In this document: piece after piece, positions 32,808 through 41,373 of the stretch
Layout: every line of letters starts with the position of its first letter
How positions within the stretch are numbered: the stretch's first letter is position 1
Source of the DNA: Streptomyces sp. ISL-98
Lineage (GTDB): Bacteria; Actinomycetota; Actinomycetes; Streptomycetales; Streptomycetaceae
Assembly: GCF_018614055.1 (NCBI RefSeq)
Contig: NZ_JAGGPB010000024.1
Coordinates: 1 to 63,697, forward strand
Length of the DNA: 63,697 bases
Reading direction: 5' to 3'
Translations under genes and position numbers: made by a program
Notes under the pieces: generated by a model
Database searches by the model: none
What the model saw: the letters and a program-made list of their open reading frames with translations, nothing else
What the model was told of the DNA's origin: nothing

Positions 32808-34067
32808 ATGAGTGACTGGCCGAACGGATGGAACGACGACCGCGGCGACCGGCACGGACGCGGCAGCGGCAGCCCGCAGCCCGAGGGTGCTCGGGTGATG
32901 CGGCATGTGCAGCGCGGCCAGGTCCCGCAGCCGGCCGCCCCGCCGCGCGGCCCGGTCCCGCCCCAGCAGGCGCAGGGTTACGACGACTACGCCTACGGCC
33001 AGGGCGGCGGCGGCTACAACACCGGCCAGGTCTACGGCGGCGGTGGCCCCACGCCCCCCGGCGGACGCCCGCCGCGCACCGGCCCGGCGCCGGACTGGCG
33101 GCGGCGTATCAAGGTCGGCTCGCTGACCCTCGTCGTCGTCCTCCTCGCCGTCTCCATCGGCACGTACTTCTGGGCGGACTCCAAGCTCAAGCGTGAGGTC
33201 GACCTCGCGAAGGTCATCGAGCGGCCGGGCGAGGGCGACGGTACGAACTACCTGATCGTCGGCTCCGACAGCCGCGAGGGCATGACCGCCGACGACAAGA
33301 AGAAGCTGCACACCGGGTCGGCCGAGGGCAAGCGCACCGACTCGATGATGATCCTGCACGACGGCTCCAACGGCCCGACGCTGATCTCCCTGCCGCGCGA
33401 CTCGGACGTGGAGATCCCGTCCTTCAAGGGCTCGGAGTCCGGCAAGCTCTTCCCGGCCCAGGGCCGGCGCGTGAAGCTGAACGCGGCGTACGCGGAGGAC
33501 GGCCCCGAGCTGCTCGTGCGTACGGTCGAGCACAACACCAACCTGCGCATCGACCACTACGTCGAGATCGGCTTCGCGGGCTTCGCCAACATCGTGGACG
33601 CGATCGGCGGCGTGGAGATCGACATCCCGAAGGCGTTCAAGGACAAGAAGTCCGGCGCCGACTTCCAGGCGGGCAAGCAGACCCTCGACGGCGAGCAGTC
33701 TTTGGCCTTCGTACGGACGCGGTACGCCTTCGCGAACAGTGACCTGGACCGTACGAAGAACCAGCAGAAGTTCCTGGCGGCACTCGCGAGCCAGACGGCG
33801 ACGCCGGGCACGATCCTCAACCCGTTCAAGCTCTACCCGACGATGGGTGCGGGCCTGGACACGCTGATCGTCGACAAGGACATGAGCCTGTGGGACCTGG
33901 GCCAGATGTTCTTCGCGATGAAGGGCGTCACGGGCGGCGAGGGCACCTCGATGAACATTCCGATCTCGGGCAGCAGCGGCGGGAACCTGGTCTGGGACAA
34001 GGCGAAGGTCGCGCAGCTCGTGAAGCAGCTGAAGAACGACGAGAAGGTCACGGTCAGCGGCGACTAG
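32808..34067 (+). CDS. LCP family protein 5 (no LytR_C domain)
   Basis: 419 residues from ATG 32808 (MSDWPNGWNDDRGDRHGRG). The long Gly/Tyr/Pro/Gln-rich cytoplasmic segment (about 95 residues) precedes one membrane span (VGSLTLVVVLLAVSIGTYFW). The LCP domain contains TNYLIVGSDSREG, TDSMMILHDGSNGP, LISLPRDSDVEI, IDHYVEIGFAGF and FVRTRYAFANSDLDRTKNQQ. The chain ends soon after the LCP domain. There is no Shine-Dalgarno; a -10-like hexamer 7 nt upstream suggests a leaderless mRNA. It ends at a strong terminator. The mycobacterial counterpart of this locus (Rv3267) is also an LCP protein, though which paralogue corresponds is unclear. Confidence 0.92.
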   Translation: MSDWPNGWNDDRGDRHGRGSGSPQPEGARVMRHVQRGQVPQPAAPPRGPVPPQQAQGYDDYAYGQGGGGYNTGQVYGGGGPTPPGGRPPRTGPAPDWRRRIKVGSLTLVVVLLAVSIGTYFWADSKLKREVDLAKVIERPGEGDGTNYLIVGSDSREGMTADDKKKLHTGSAEGKRTDSMMILHDGSNGPTLISLPRDSDVEIPSFKGSESGKLFPAQGRRVKLNAAYAEDGPELLVRTVEHNTNLRIDHYVEIGFAGFANIVDAIGGVEIDIPKAFKDKKSGADFQAGKQTLDGEQSLAFVRTRYAFANSDLDRTKNQQKFLAALASQTATPGTILNPFKLYPTMGAGLDTLIVDKDMSLWDLGQMFFAMKGVTGGEGTSMNIPISGSSGGNLVWDKAKVAQLVKQLKNDEKVTVSGD

Positions 34068-34099
34068 GCGGCTGGGGACCAGGCGACTGGTCGACCACG

Positions 34100-34135
34100 G
34101 AGGGGGCCCGGGCGGATTACCGTCCGGGCCCCCTC
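34100..34135. terminator. Bidirectional terminator between LCP 5 and the subtilase gene
   Basis: Perfect 12-bp stem GAGGGGGCCCGG / CCGGGCCCCCTC with a 12-nt loop that can form three further pairs. It lies between convergent genes. Confidence 0.88.
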
Positions 34136-34154
34136 GTTTGTCCGGCCCCGTCGT

Positions 34155-35336
34155 TTACATGCCGCCGGTGGTGAGCAGCCGGTTGGGTGAGCGGCCGCTC
34201 ACCACGAGGATCTCCTTCTTGCTCTCCTGGTCGAGCCAGCGCGCCACGTTCCCGGGCTTCGCGTCCGGGTGCTGCGCCTTGTAGAGGGCGGCGACGCCGG
34301 CGACGTGCGGGGCTGCCATGGAGGTGCCGTTCTGGGCGATGCTGCCGCCGCCGAGCTTCGCGGAGACGATCGCGGTGCCCGGTGCGTACATGGTCAGGCA
34401 GGGGCCGTAGTTGCTGTACTCGGCCTGCTTGTCCTCTTTGTCGGTCGCCCCGACGGTGAGCGCGCCGGACGCGTTGGCGGGCGAGATGCGGCAGGCGTCC
34501 ACGGCGTTGTTGCCCGCCGCGACGACCGGCAGGACGTCCTTGCGGAAGACCGCGTTGACAGCGTTGTTCACGGCCGGGGAGTCGGGGCCGCCGAGCGAGG
34601 CGTTCATTACGGCGGGCTGCTTGGCGTTGCCCGCGACCCAGTCGAAGCCGGCGATGAGCGAGGACATGGTGCCCTGGCCCCTGCAGTCGAGGACCCGCAC
34701 GGCGACCAGCGACGCCTCGCGTGCCACGCCGAACGTCGCCCCGCCCACGGTGCCCGCGACGTGGGTGCCGTGACCATTGCAGTCCTTGCCCTCGGCTTCG
34801 TCGCCCATCGCGTCGTAGCCGAAGGTGGCCCGGCCGCCGAACTCGGTGTGCGTGTACTCGATGCCGGTGTCGACGACGTAGACCGAGACACCCTTGCCGG
34901 TTTCCTTGACGTTGAACTCGTTGTCCAGCGGCAGCGCGGCCTGGTCGATCCGGTCCAGTCCCCAGCTGCTGGCGGGCACCCGCGGGGCTGCCGGGCGGCG
35001 CGGCGCATCGCCGACGGTGAGCCTCGCGTCCTCCTCGACCGCCGTCACACCGGAAAGGCGGCGGACCTTGTCCAGCTGGGCGGGGGTGAGCTCGGCGGCG
35101 AAACCGTTCATGGCGTTCGTGTACTGGAAGAGCGGCTTCACGCCGGCCCGGTTGGTCAGGGCCGAGGCGTTGGTGCCCTGCTGCAGCGTGACGATGTACC
35201 GGCCGGGCACCGCCTTGGCCGAGCGCTGCAGCGGGGCGGGGCTGGGAGGCGGCGGCTCGGACGCGGACGCCGAAGCGGCGGCGGTCGGAGCCATCACCAG
35301 GAGAGCAGCGGTCATGAAACGCGCGGTCATGCGCAT
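34155..35336 (-). CDS. Secreted S8 family serine peptidase (subtilase) with I9 propeptide
   Basis: 393-residue extracellular protease. Signal peptide MRMTARFMTAALLVMAPTAAA, then an inhibitor-I9 propeptide (VPGRYIVTLQQGT...EEDARLTV, about 43-108). The S8 domain has the complete catalytic triad: Asp156 (VVDTGIEYTH), His189 (NGHGTHVAGT), Ser339 (NGTSMAAPHVAG), and the oxyanion-hole Asn276 (VVAAGNNAV). ATG 35336 has GGAG 8 nt upstream. No C-terminal extra domain. The upstream 200 bp are AT-rich and hold an inverted repeat that may be an operator. Confidence 0.93.
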   Translation of the reverse strand: MRMTARFMTAALLVMAPTAAASASASEPPPPSPAPLQRSAKAVPGRYIVTLQQGTNASALTNRAGVKPLFQYTNAMNGFAAELTPAQLDKVRRLSGVTAVEEDARLTVGDAPRRPAAPRVPASSWGLDRIDQAALPLDNEFNVKETGKGVSVYVVDTGIEYTHTEFGGRATFGYDAMGDEAEGKDCNGHGTHVAGTVGGATFGVAREASLVAVRVLDCRGQGTMSSLIAGFDWVAGNAKQPAVMNASLGGPDSPAVNNAVNAVFRKDVLPVVAAGNNAVDACRISPANASGALTVGATDKEDKQAEYSNYGPCLTMYAPGTAIVSAKLGGGSIAQNGTSMAAPHVAGVAALYKAQHPDAKPGNVARWLDQESKKEILVVSGRSPNRLLTTGGM

Positions 35337-35430
35337 ACGGCAACTCCGTTCGGGCATTGCTCATGGCGCGATACGGCACGCCGGAGGACGTGGAATGCCC
35401 GCAGCCAATCACCCGGCAACGATCAATACC

Positions 35431-35448
35431 ATCACCCTCTGGAGTGAT
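35431..35448. promoter_or_regulatory. Inverted repeat upstream of the subtilase gene
   Basis: ATCAC-CCTCTGGA-GTGAT, about 95 bp upstream of the start codon in AT-rich DNA. Candidate operator; the regulator is unknown. Confidence 0.35.
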
Positions 35449-35545
35449 TTGATAACTTTTGGTAGTCGATTACGGATAAGTCCGCCATCGAGGTGAATTG
35501 ATCAACCCGCCCGGGTCAGGGGGAAAGTCCGGGGGGGGAAGCGGA

Positions 35546-35599
35546 AGAGGCACCCCGAAGGGTGCCTCTCACCTGCTCTTACAGCCCGCATTCGGGCTG
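35546..35599 (-). terminator. Two consecutive hairpins after the acyl-CoA dehydrogenase gene
   Basis: AGAGGCACCC-CGAA-GGGTGCCTCT (35546-35569) and CAGCCCG-CATT-CGGGCTG (35582-35599). Both are perfect and lie 3' of the minus-strand gene that ends at 35608. Confidence 0.8.
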
Positions 35600-35607
35600 C
35601 TTCGGAA

Positions 35608-36765
35608 CTACGGAAGGTTCCTCGCCATCACGATGCGCTGAACCTGGTTCGTGCCTTCGTAAATCTGGGTGATCTTGGCGTCGCGCATCATGCGCTCGAC
35701 CGGGTAGTCACGCGTATAGCCGTATCCGCCGAGCAGCTGGACCGCGTCGGTGGTGATCTCCATGGCGGCGTCGGAGGCGTAGCACTTGGCCGCGGCGCCG
35801 AAGAACGTGAGGTCGGCGTCGACACGCTCGGACTTCGCGGCGGCCGCGTACGTCAGCTGACGGGCGGCCTCCAGCTTCATCGCCATGTCGGCGAGCATGA
35901 ACTGCACGCCCTGGAAGTCGCCGATCGGCTTGCCGAACTGCTTGCGCTCCTGGACGTAGCCCTTGGCGTAGTCGAGCGCGCCCTGCGCGATGCCGAGCGC
36001 CTGCGCCGCGATCGTGATGCGGGTGTGGTCCAGCGTCTTCATCGCCGTGGCGAAGCCGGTGCCCTCCTCGCCGATCATGCGGTCGGCGGGGATACGGACG
36101 TTGTCGAGGTAGACCTCGCGGGTCGGGGAGCCCTTGATGCCGAGCTTCTTCTCCGGGGCGCCGAAGGAGACGCCCTCGTCGGACTTCTCGACGACGAAGG
36201 CGCTGATGCCCTTGGAGCGCTTGGTCGGGTCGGTGACGGCCATCACCGTGTAGTACTCGCTGACGCCCGCGTTGGTGATCCAGCGCTTCACGCCGTTGAG
36301 GACCCAGAAGTCCCCGTCGCGGACGGCCTTGGTCTTCATGCCGGCGGCGTCGGAGCCCGCGTCCGGCTCGGAGAGGGCGTACGAGAACATGCCTTCGCCC
36401 TTGGCGAGCGGGGCCATGTACTTCTTCTTCAGCTCTTCGCTGCCGGAGAGGATCACGGGGAGCGAGCCGAGCTTGTTCACGGCCGGGATCAAGGAGGAGG
36501 AGGCGCACACGCGCGCGACCTCTTCGATCACGATGACCGTGGAGAGGGCGTCGGCGCCGGCACCGCCGTAGGCCTCGGGGACGTGGATGGCGGCGAGGTC
36601 GGAGGCGACCAGGGCGTCGAGCGCCTCCTGCGGGAAGCGGGCGTCCTCGTCGACCTCTGCGGCGTACGGCGCGATCTTCGCCTCGGCGAGCGAGCGCACC
36701 GCGTCACGGAGCATGTCGTGCTCTTCGGACAGGCGGTACAGGTCGAAATCAGGCGAACCTGCCAA
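35608..36765 (-). CDS. Acyl-CoA dehydrogenase
   Basis: FAD-dependent enzyme that introduces the alpha-beta double bond in acyl-CoAs. The 385-residue product has normal family length. N-terminal helices (LYRLSEEHDMLRDAVRSLAEAKIAPYA), middle beta domain (FSYALSEPDAGSDAAGMKT, WITNAG) and C-terminal helical domain (QFGKPIGDFQGVQFMLADMAMKLEAAR) are all present. The ending IYEGTNQVQRIVMARNLP contains the catalytic-base glutamate of medium/short-chain types. The start is TTG 36765 with GGGGAG upstream. The mycobacterial counterpart at this locus is fadE25. Substrate chain length is not decided. Confidence 0.9.
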   Translation of the reverse strand: MAGSPDFDLYRLSEEHDMLRDAVRSLAEAKIAPYAAEVDEDARFPQEALDALVASDLAAIHVPEAYGGAGADALSTVIVIEEVARVCASSSLIPAVNKLGSLPVILSGSEELKKKYMAPLAKGEGMFSYALSEPDAGSDAAGMKTKAVRDGDFWVLNGVKRWITNAGVSEYYTVMAVTDPTKRSKGISAFVVEKSDEGVSFGAPEKKLGIKGSPTREVYLDNVRIPADRMIGEEGTGFATAMKTLDHTRITIAAQALGIAQGALDYAKGYVQERKQFGKPIGDFQGVQFMLADMAMKLEAARQLTYAAAAKSERVDADLTFFGAAAKCYASDAAMEITTDAVQLLGGYGYTRDYPVERMMRDAKITQIYEGTNQVQRIVMARNLP

Positions 36766-36786
36766 GGTCTCTCACTCCCCAAGGTG

Positions 36787-36800
36787 CTAACTACCGTTAA
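36787..36800. promoter_or_regulatory. Candidate operator upstream of the acyl-CoA dehydrogenase gene
   Basis: CTAAC-TACC-GTTAA, a palindrome with TAAC/GTTA half-sites, about 22 bp before the TTG start, followed by GTAAC. TetR-type regulators of fatty-acid genes often use such sites; the regulator here is not known. Confidence 0.4.
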
Positions 36801-36939
36801 GTAACCCAATTTTAGGGGGCTCGCCGTCCTTTGGGATACGTGAGCTTGCCGACAAGGCCCGGAGCGGGGGAAACGCCGACTCCGGCGGCCCGACTATGCT
36901 CGTGCGGCGAATGCCTGCCCGTACCCGTCTGGAGCACCC

Positions 36940-38283
36940 ATGGCCCTCAAGATCACTGTGATCGGCACCGGCTACCTCGGCGCCACGCACGCCGCGGCCA
37001 TGGCTGAACTGGGCTTCGAAGTCCTCGGCCTCGACATCGTGCCCGAGAAGATCGAGATGCTGTCGGCCGGCACGGTCCCGATGTACGAGCCGGGGCTGGA
37101 AGAGCTGCTGCGCAAGCACGTCGCGGGGATCGAGGGGTCGAGCGGGCGGCTGCGCTTCACCACGTCGTGGGAAGAGGTCGGCGAGTTCGGCGATGTGCAC
37201 TTCGTGTGCGTGAATACGCCGCAGAAGCGCGGCGAGTACGCGTGCGACATGAGTTACGTCGACTCCGCCTTCGAATCGCTCGCGCCCCGGCTGACCCGGC
37301 CCGCGCTCGTCGTCGGCAAGTCGACCGTCCCGGTCGGCAGCGCAGCCCGCCTCGCGGCCCGGCTCGCGGAGCTGGCGCCTGCGGGGACGGACGCGGAGCT
37401 GGCCTGGAACCCGGAATTCCTGCGGGAGGGCTTCGCCGTACAGGACACGCTGCGCCCCGACCGGATCGTGGTGGGCGTCGAGAGCGACCGCGCGGAGAAG
37501 CTGCTGCGCGAGGTGTACGCGGGACCGGTGCAGGAGGGGTCGCCGTTCGTGGTGACGGACTTCCCCACGGCGGAGCTCGTGAAGACCTCCGCGAACTCCT
37601 TCCTGGCGACGAAGATCTCCTTCATCAACGCCATGGCCGAGGTCTGCGAGGCGGCCGACGGCGACGTGGTGAAGCTGGCCGAGGCGATCGGGTACGACGA
37701 GCGGATCGGCAAGAAGTTCCTGCGCGCGGGGATCGGCTTCGGCGGGGGCTGCCTGCCGAAGGACATCCGGGCGTTCATGGCGCGGGCGGGTGAACTGGGC
37801 GCGGACCAGGCGCTGACGTTCCTGCGCGAGGTCGACTCCATCAACATGCGACGCCGCGGCCACATGGTCGAGCTGGCGCGCGAGGCGCTGGGGGGCAACG
37901 GCTTCCTGGGCAAGCGGGTGGCGGTGCTGGGTGCGACGTTCAAGCCGGACTCGGACGACGTACGGGATTCCCCGGCCCTGAATGTCGCCGGGCAGATCCA
38001 CCTCCAGGGCGGCCAGGTCACGGTCTACGACCCCAAGGGCATCGAGAACGCCCGCCGGATCTTCCCCACGCTCGCCTACGCCGACTCGGCGCTGGAGGCG
38101 GTGCGCGGCGCGGATGTGGTCCTGCACTTGACGGAGTGGCGCGAGTTCCGCGACCTGGACCCGGCGGAGCTGGGCGCGGTGGCGTCGGAACGGCTGATCC
38201 TGGACGGGCGGAACGCGCTGGACCCGGCGGTATGGCGCGAGGCGGGCTGGACGTACCGGGCGATGGGGCGGCCGCAGGCGTAG
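36940..38283 (+). CDS. ugd: UDP-glucose 6-dehydrogenase family protein
   Basis: NAD-dependent four-electron oxidation of UDP-glucose to UDP-glucuronate, a precursor of acidic envelope polymers; GDP-mannose dehydrogenases belong to the same family, so substrate is inferred. The 447-residue product starts MALKITVIGTGYLGATHAAAMAELGF (Rossmann loop). It contains YEPGLEELL, KSTVPVGS, NPEFLREGFAVQD, the catalytic cysteine motif GGGCLPKD (Cys271), and the UDP-binding C-terminal domain with GATFKPDSDDVRDSPA. ATG 36940 has CTGGAG upstream; TATGCT at about 36890-36900 may be its -10 box. Monocistronic. Confidence 0.9.
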   Translation: MALKITVIGTGYLGATHAAAMAELGFEVLGLDIVPEKIEMLSAGTVPMYEPGLEELLRKHVAGIEGSSGRLRFTTSWEEVGEFGDVHFVCVNTPQKRGEYACDMSYVDSAFESLAPRLTRPALVVGKSTVPVGSAARLAARLAELAPAGTDAELAWNPEFLREGFAVQDTLRPDRIVVGVESDRAEKLLREVYAGPVQEGSPFVVTDFPTAELVKTSANSFLATKISFINAMAEVCEAADGDVVKLAEAIGYDERIGKKFLRAGIGFGGGCLPKDIRAFMARAGELGADQALTFLREVDSINMRRRGHMVELAREALGGNGFLGKRVAVLGATFKPDSDDVRDSPALNVAGQIHLQGGQVTVYDPKGIENARRIFPTLAYADSALEAVRGADVVLHLTEWREFRDLDPAELGAVASERLILDGRNALDPAVWREAGWTYRAMGRPQA

Positions 38284-38325
38284 GGAGCCGGCGGGACGTG
38301 CGCGGAAGAGGCAGCGCGCCGGGGC

Positions 38326-39471
38326 TCAGGAAGCGTTCGGGCGGTGGCGGGCCGCGCGGGCGGTGAACTCCGCGTCCCGTACCGCGCGTGCCACATTGCC
38401 CCACGTCAGCAGCGCGATGTCCGTCTCGTCCCAGCCACGGTCCAGCAGCTCCGCCACGACCCGTGGATAGCTGGAGGCGTCCGTGAGCTCGTCGGCGTGC
38501 GGCAGGCCCGCCCCGTACATCCCGCTGAGCCCCACGCACTCCGGGCCCGCCACCTCCCGCACATGGTCGAGGTGGTCCGCCACCTTGCGCACGGACGGAG
38601 CGGCGCCAATCTGTTCGGGGGCGAAACTGACCAGGCACACACCCCTGTCGGGGCCGAGCACACGCAGTACGTCGTCGGGGACGTTCGCCGGATGGTCGGC
38701 GAGGGCGCGGGCGGCCGAGCGTGAGAAGAGGACGGGGGCGCGGCTGATCGACAGCACGCTGTGCACGGCGTCGGAGGGGGCGCCGGCCAGGTCGATGAGT
38801 ACGCCGAGGCGGTTCATCTCCCGTACGACCTCCTGGCCGAACCCTGTCAGCCCGTCCCCCGCACCGCCCGCCCAGTCCGGGCCCGCGAACCCCAGACTGC
38901 GTACGCCCAGGGCGTGGTACGCCCGGAGTGTGCCCAGGGAGTCGCCGAGCGCGTGGCCCGAGACGGGGCCGAGGAGGGATGCGATGCGGCCGCAATTGCG
39001 GGCGTCGGTCATGTCGCCCGCGCCGAGCGCGAGGCGCAGGCCTTCGGGGTAGCCCGCCACGAACGACCTGACCAGGTCGATCTGTTCGAGGGTGGCGCTG
39101 ACCGCACGGTCGCCGGTGTACTCGACAGGCACATGCAGCGACCAGAACTGCGCGCCGACACCGCCGGTCCGCAGGCGCGGGATGTCGGTGTCCAGGGTGC
39201 TCTCGCCGAGTTCGAGGTCGTGCCAGGGGCGCTGCCTGAGCGTCCAGGCGAGGCCGTTGTACCCGTCGGCGACGGGGTGCTCGGCAAGGAGCGCGCGGGC
39301 ACGGCCGAGGGCATCGACGGCAGACTCCGCAGCTCGCTCGGGCTCCCGCTCCTGATCCTGCTCGGACTGCGTGGGCTCGGGCATGTCCGTCCGCTGCACA
39401 GGGTCGAGTTCGCCGACCGAGGCGGTGTCGGAGGGAGGGGACGTGTGCGGATCGTCCTGCAGATCTGCCAT
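38326..39471 (-). CDS. M19 dipeptidase-like protein with degenerate metal site (predicted pseudoenzyme)
   Basis: 381 residues, clearly paralogous along its length to the dipeptidase encoded next to it (for example TDIPRLRTGGVGAQFWSLHV, DHLDHVREVAG, VVAELLDRGWDETDIALLTWGN). The ligands of the binuclear zinc site are gone: DGHND is DGYNG, the bridging-glutamate loop GAEGG is GPVSG, the DLSHV histidine is DLAGA, SHSSAR is SRSAAR, and GGDYDG is SGMYGA. An acidic N-terminal extension of about 60 residues is unique to it. It is therefore unlikely to hydrolyse dipeptides; a regulatory or binding role is possible. The gene is intact, so it is not simple decay. Confidence 0.88.
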   Translation of the reverse strand: MADLQDDPHTSPPSDTASVGELDPVQRTDMPEPTQSEQDQEREPERAAESAVDALGRARALLAEHPVADGYNGLAWTLRQRPWHDLELGESTLDTDIPRLRTGGVGAQFWSLHVPVEYTGDRAVSATLEQIDLVRSFVAGYPEGLRLALGAGDMTDARNCGRIASLLGPVSGHALGDSLGTLRAYHALGVRSLGFAGPDWAGGAGDGLTGFGQEVVREMNRLGVLIDLAGAPSDAVHSVLSISRAPVLFSRSAARALADHPANVPDDVLRVLGPDRGVCLVSFAPEQIGAAPSVRKVADHLDHVREVAGPECVGLSGMYGAGLPHADELTDASSYPRVVAELLDRGWDETDIALLTWGNVARAVRDAEFTARAARHRPNAS

Positions 39472-39622
39472 GAAGCGAGCTCCGGATTCGGGGACGGCAG
39501 TACGTCCACCGTGTCACGGGAGCGACGGGGGTTCGCGGCGGGTGGGGCGTTCGGGGGACGCCCGGGCCCCGGCGCGGGCCCCCCGCCTCCGGTAGGGACG
39601 GGGGGCGGCGCAGCGCCGGAGG

Positions 39623-40828
39623 TCAGGTGTCCAGTTGGGTGATGGTGGCGTTGGACGGCGGGGTCCGGGGCTGGAGGTCCTTGGCCACCGACTCCGCGTC
39701 GCGCAGTGTGCGTACCGCGTTGTGCCAGGTCAGTTTGGATATGTCGGACTCCGACCAGGACCGGCGCAGCAGTTCCGCGATCAGGTTCGGGTAGCCCGCC
39801 ACGTCTTCCAGGCCGGCCGGGGTGAACGCCGTCCCGTCGTAGTCGCCGCCGATGCCGATGTGGTCGATGCCCGCGACCTCGCGCATGTGGTCCAGGTGGT
39901 CCGCGACCGTCGCCGGCGTCGCCATCGGGCGCGGGTTCGCGTCCTCGAAGGCGCGCTGGACCTTCATGCCCGCCTCGGTGGTGTCGAGGTGGTGCAGGCC
40001 GTGCGCGCGCATGTTCTCGTCCGCGCGCCGCGTCCACTCCACCGCCTCCGGCAGCACGAACTTCGGCACGAAGGTCGCCATCGCGATGCCGCCGTTCGCG
40101 GGCAGGAGCGCCAGCACGTCGTCCGGGATGTTGCGGGGGTGGTCGCAGACCGCCCTGGCGGAGGAGTGGGAGAAGATCACCGGGGCGACCGACGTGGCCA
40201 GTGCCGCCCGCATCGTCGTGGCCGCCACGTGCGAGAGGTCGACCAGCATGCCGATGCGGTTCATCTCGCGGACCACCTCGTGGCCGAAGGGCGAGAGGCC
40301 TCCGACTCGCGGCTCGTCCGTTGCCGAGTCGGCCCACGCGATGTTGTCGTTGTGCGTCAGCGTCATGTACCGGACGCCCAGCGCGTACAGCGCACGCAAG
40401 GTGCCCAGGGAGTTGTTGATGGAGTGGCCGCCCTCGGCTCCCATGAGGGAGGCGATACGGCCCTGCGCCCTCGCCGACTCCATGTCGTCCGCCGTGAGCG
40501 CGCGCGCCAGCTCGTCCGGGTAGCGGGCCAGCAGTTGCCCGACGCAGTCGATCTGCTCCAGCGTCGCGCTGACCGCTTCGTCCCCGGTCAGGTCGGAGCG
40601 TACGTACACGGACCAGAACTGCGCCCCCACCCCGCCCGCCCGCAGACGCGGGATGTCGGTGTGCAGGTGCGCCGACTGGTCGGTGGCGATGTCGCGCCGG
40701 CCGATGTCGTAGCGGACCTGCTCGCGCAGCGCCCACGGGAGGTCGTTGTGGCCGTCCACGACGGGGTCCGCGGCGAGCAGTTCCAACGCCCTGGCGAGGT
40801 GAGCGGCGTCTTCCATGGCCGTGTTCAT
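39623..40828 (-). CDS. Membrane-dipeptidase-type (M19) zinc dipeptidase
   Basis: Hydrolyses dipeptides, in this family including L-D dipeptides. 401 residues from ATG 40828. All metal and catalytic motifs of renal-dipeptidase homologues are present: VVDGHNDLPW, SLMGAEGGHSI (bridging Glu), LTHNDN, LVDLSHV, IFSHSSARAV and GIGGDYDGTAFTP. It looks orthologous to S. coelicolor Sco3058, whose structure and dipeptide specificity have been reported. The start lies 5 bp after the purE stop, so it is probably in the purK-purE operon; the degenerate paralogue follows 151 bp downstream on the same strand. Confidence 0.92.
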   Translation of the reverse strand: MNTAMEDAAHLARALELLAADPVVDGHNDLPWALREQVRYDIGRRDIATDQSAHLHTDIPRLRAGGVGAQFWSVYVRSDLTGDEAVSATLEQIDCVGQLLARYPDELARALTADDMESARAQGRIASLMGAEGGHSINNSLGTLRALYALGVRYMTLTHNDNIAWADSATDEPRVGGLSPFGHEVVREMNRIGMLVDLSHVAATTMRAALATSVAPVIFSHSSARAVCDHPRNIPDDVLALLPANGGIAMATFVPKFVLPEAVEWTRRADENMRAHGLHHLDTTEAGMKVQRAFEDANPRPMATPATVADHLDHMREVAGIDHIGIGGDYDGTAFTPAGLEDVAGYPNLIAELLRRSWSESDISKLTWHNAVRTLRDAESVAKDLQPRTPPSNATITQLDT

Positions 40829-40833
40829 GGCTG

Positions 40834-41373
40834 TCACTTGCCGAAGCCGAACGAGTCCATGCCCATCGCCTTCGTCCGCAGCCGCCTGCCCTTCTCCGTC
40901 GCCTGCTCGTTCAGCTCCTGCTGGAACTCCCGCATACGGGAGCGCAGTTCGTCGTCGTGAGCGGCGAGGATACGGGCCGCCAGCAGCCCTGCGTTGCGCG
41001 CGCCCGCCACCGACACCGCTGCGACCGGCACACCGGCCGGCATCTGCACGATGGAGAGGAGGGAGTCCATGCCGTCGAGGTACTTCAGGGGTACGGGAAC
41101 GCCGATGACCGGAAGCGGCGTCACCGAGGCCAGCATGCCGGGGAGGTGGGCTGCTCCGCCCGCGCCCGCGATGATCACCTTGAGGCCGCGGCCGTCGGCC
41201 TCTTCGCCGTACGCGATCATCTCGCGCGGCATCCGGTGCGCCGAGACGACGTCGACCTCGTACCGGATCGAGAATTCGTCGAGGGCCTTGGCCGCGGCCT
41301 CCATGACGGGCCAGTCGGAGTCGGAGCCCATCACGATGCCGACCACGGGTCCGGCTGCAGAGGGGGTCGTCAT
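40834..41373 (-). CDS. purE: N5-carboxyaminoimidazole ribonucleotide mutase
   Basis: Purine biosynthesis: converts N5-CAIR to CAIR. The 179-residue protein has the class I PurE motifs GIVMGSDSDWPVM, VVSAHRMP, GAGGAAHLPGM and VPLKYLDGMDSLLSIVQMP. ATG 41373 overlaps the purK stop (ATGA), so the two are translationally coupled. Confidence 0.96.
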   Translation of the reverse strand: MTTPSAAGPVVGIVMGSDSDWPVMEAAAKALDEFSIRYEVDVVSAHRMPREMIAYGEEADGRGLKVIIAGAGGAAHLPGMLASVTPLPVIGVPVPLKYLDGMDSLLSIVQMPAGVPVAAVSVAGARNAGLLAARILAAHDDELRSRMREFQQELNEQATEKGRRLRTKAMGMDSFGFGK

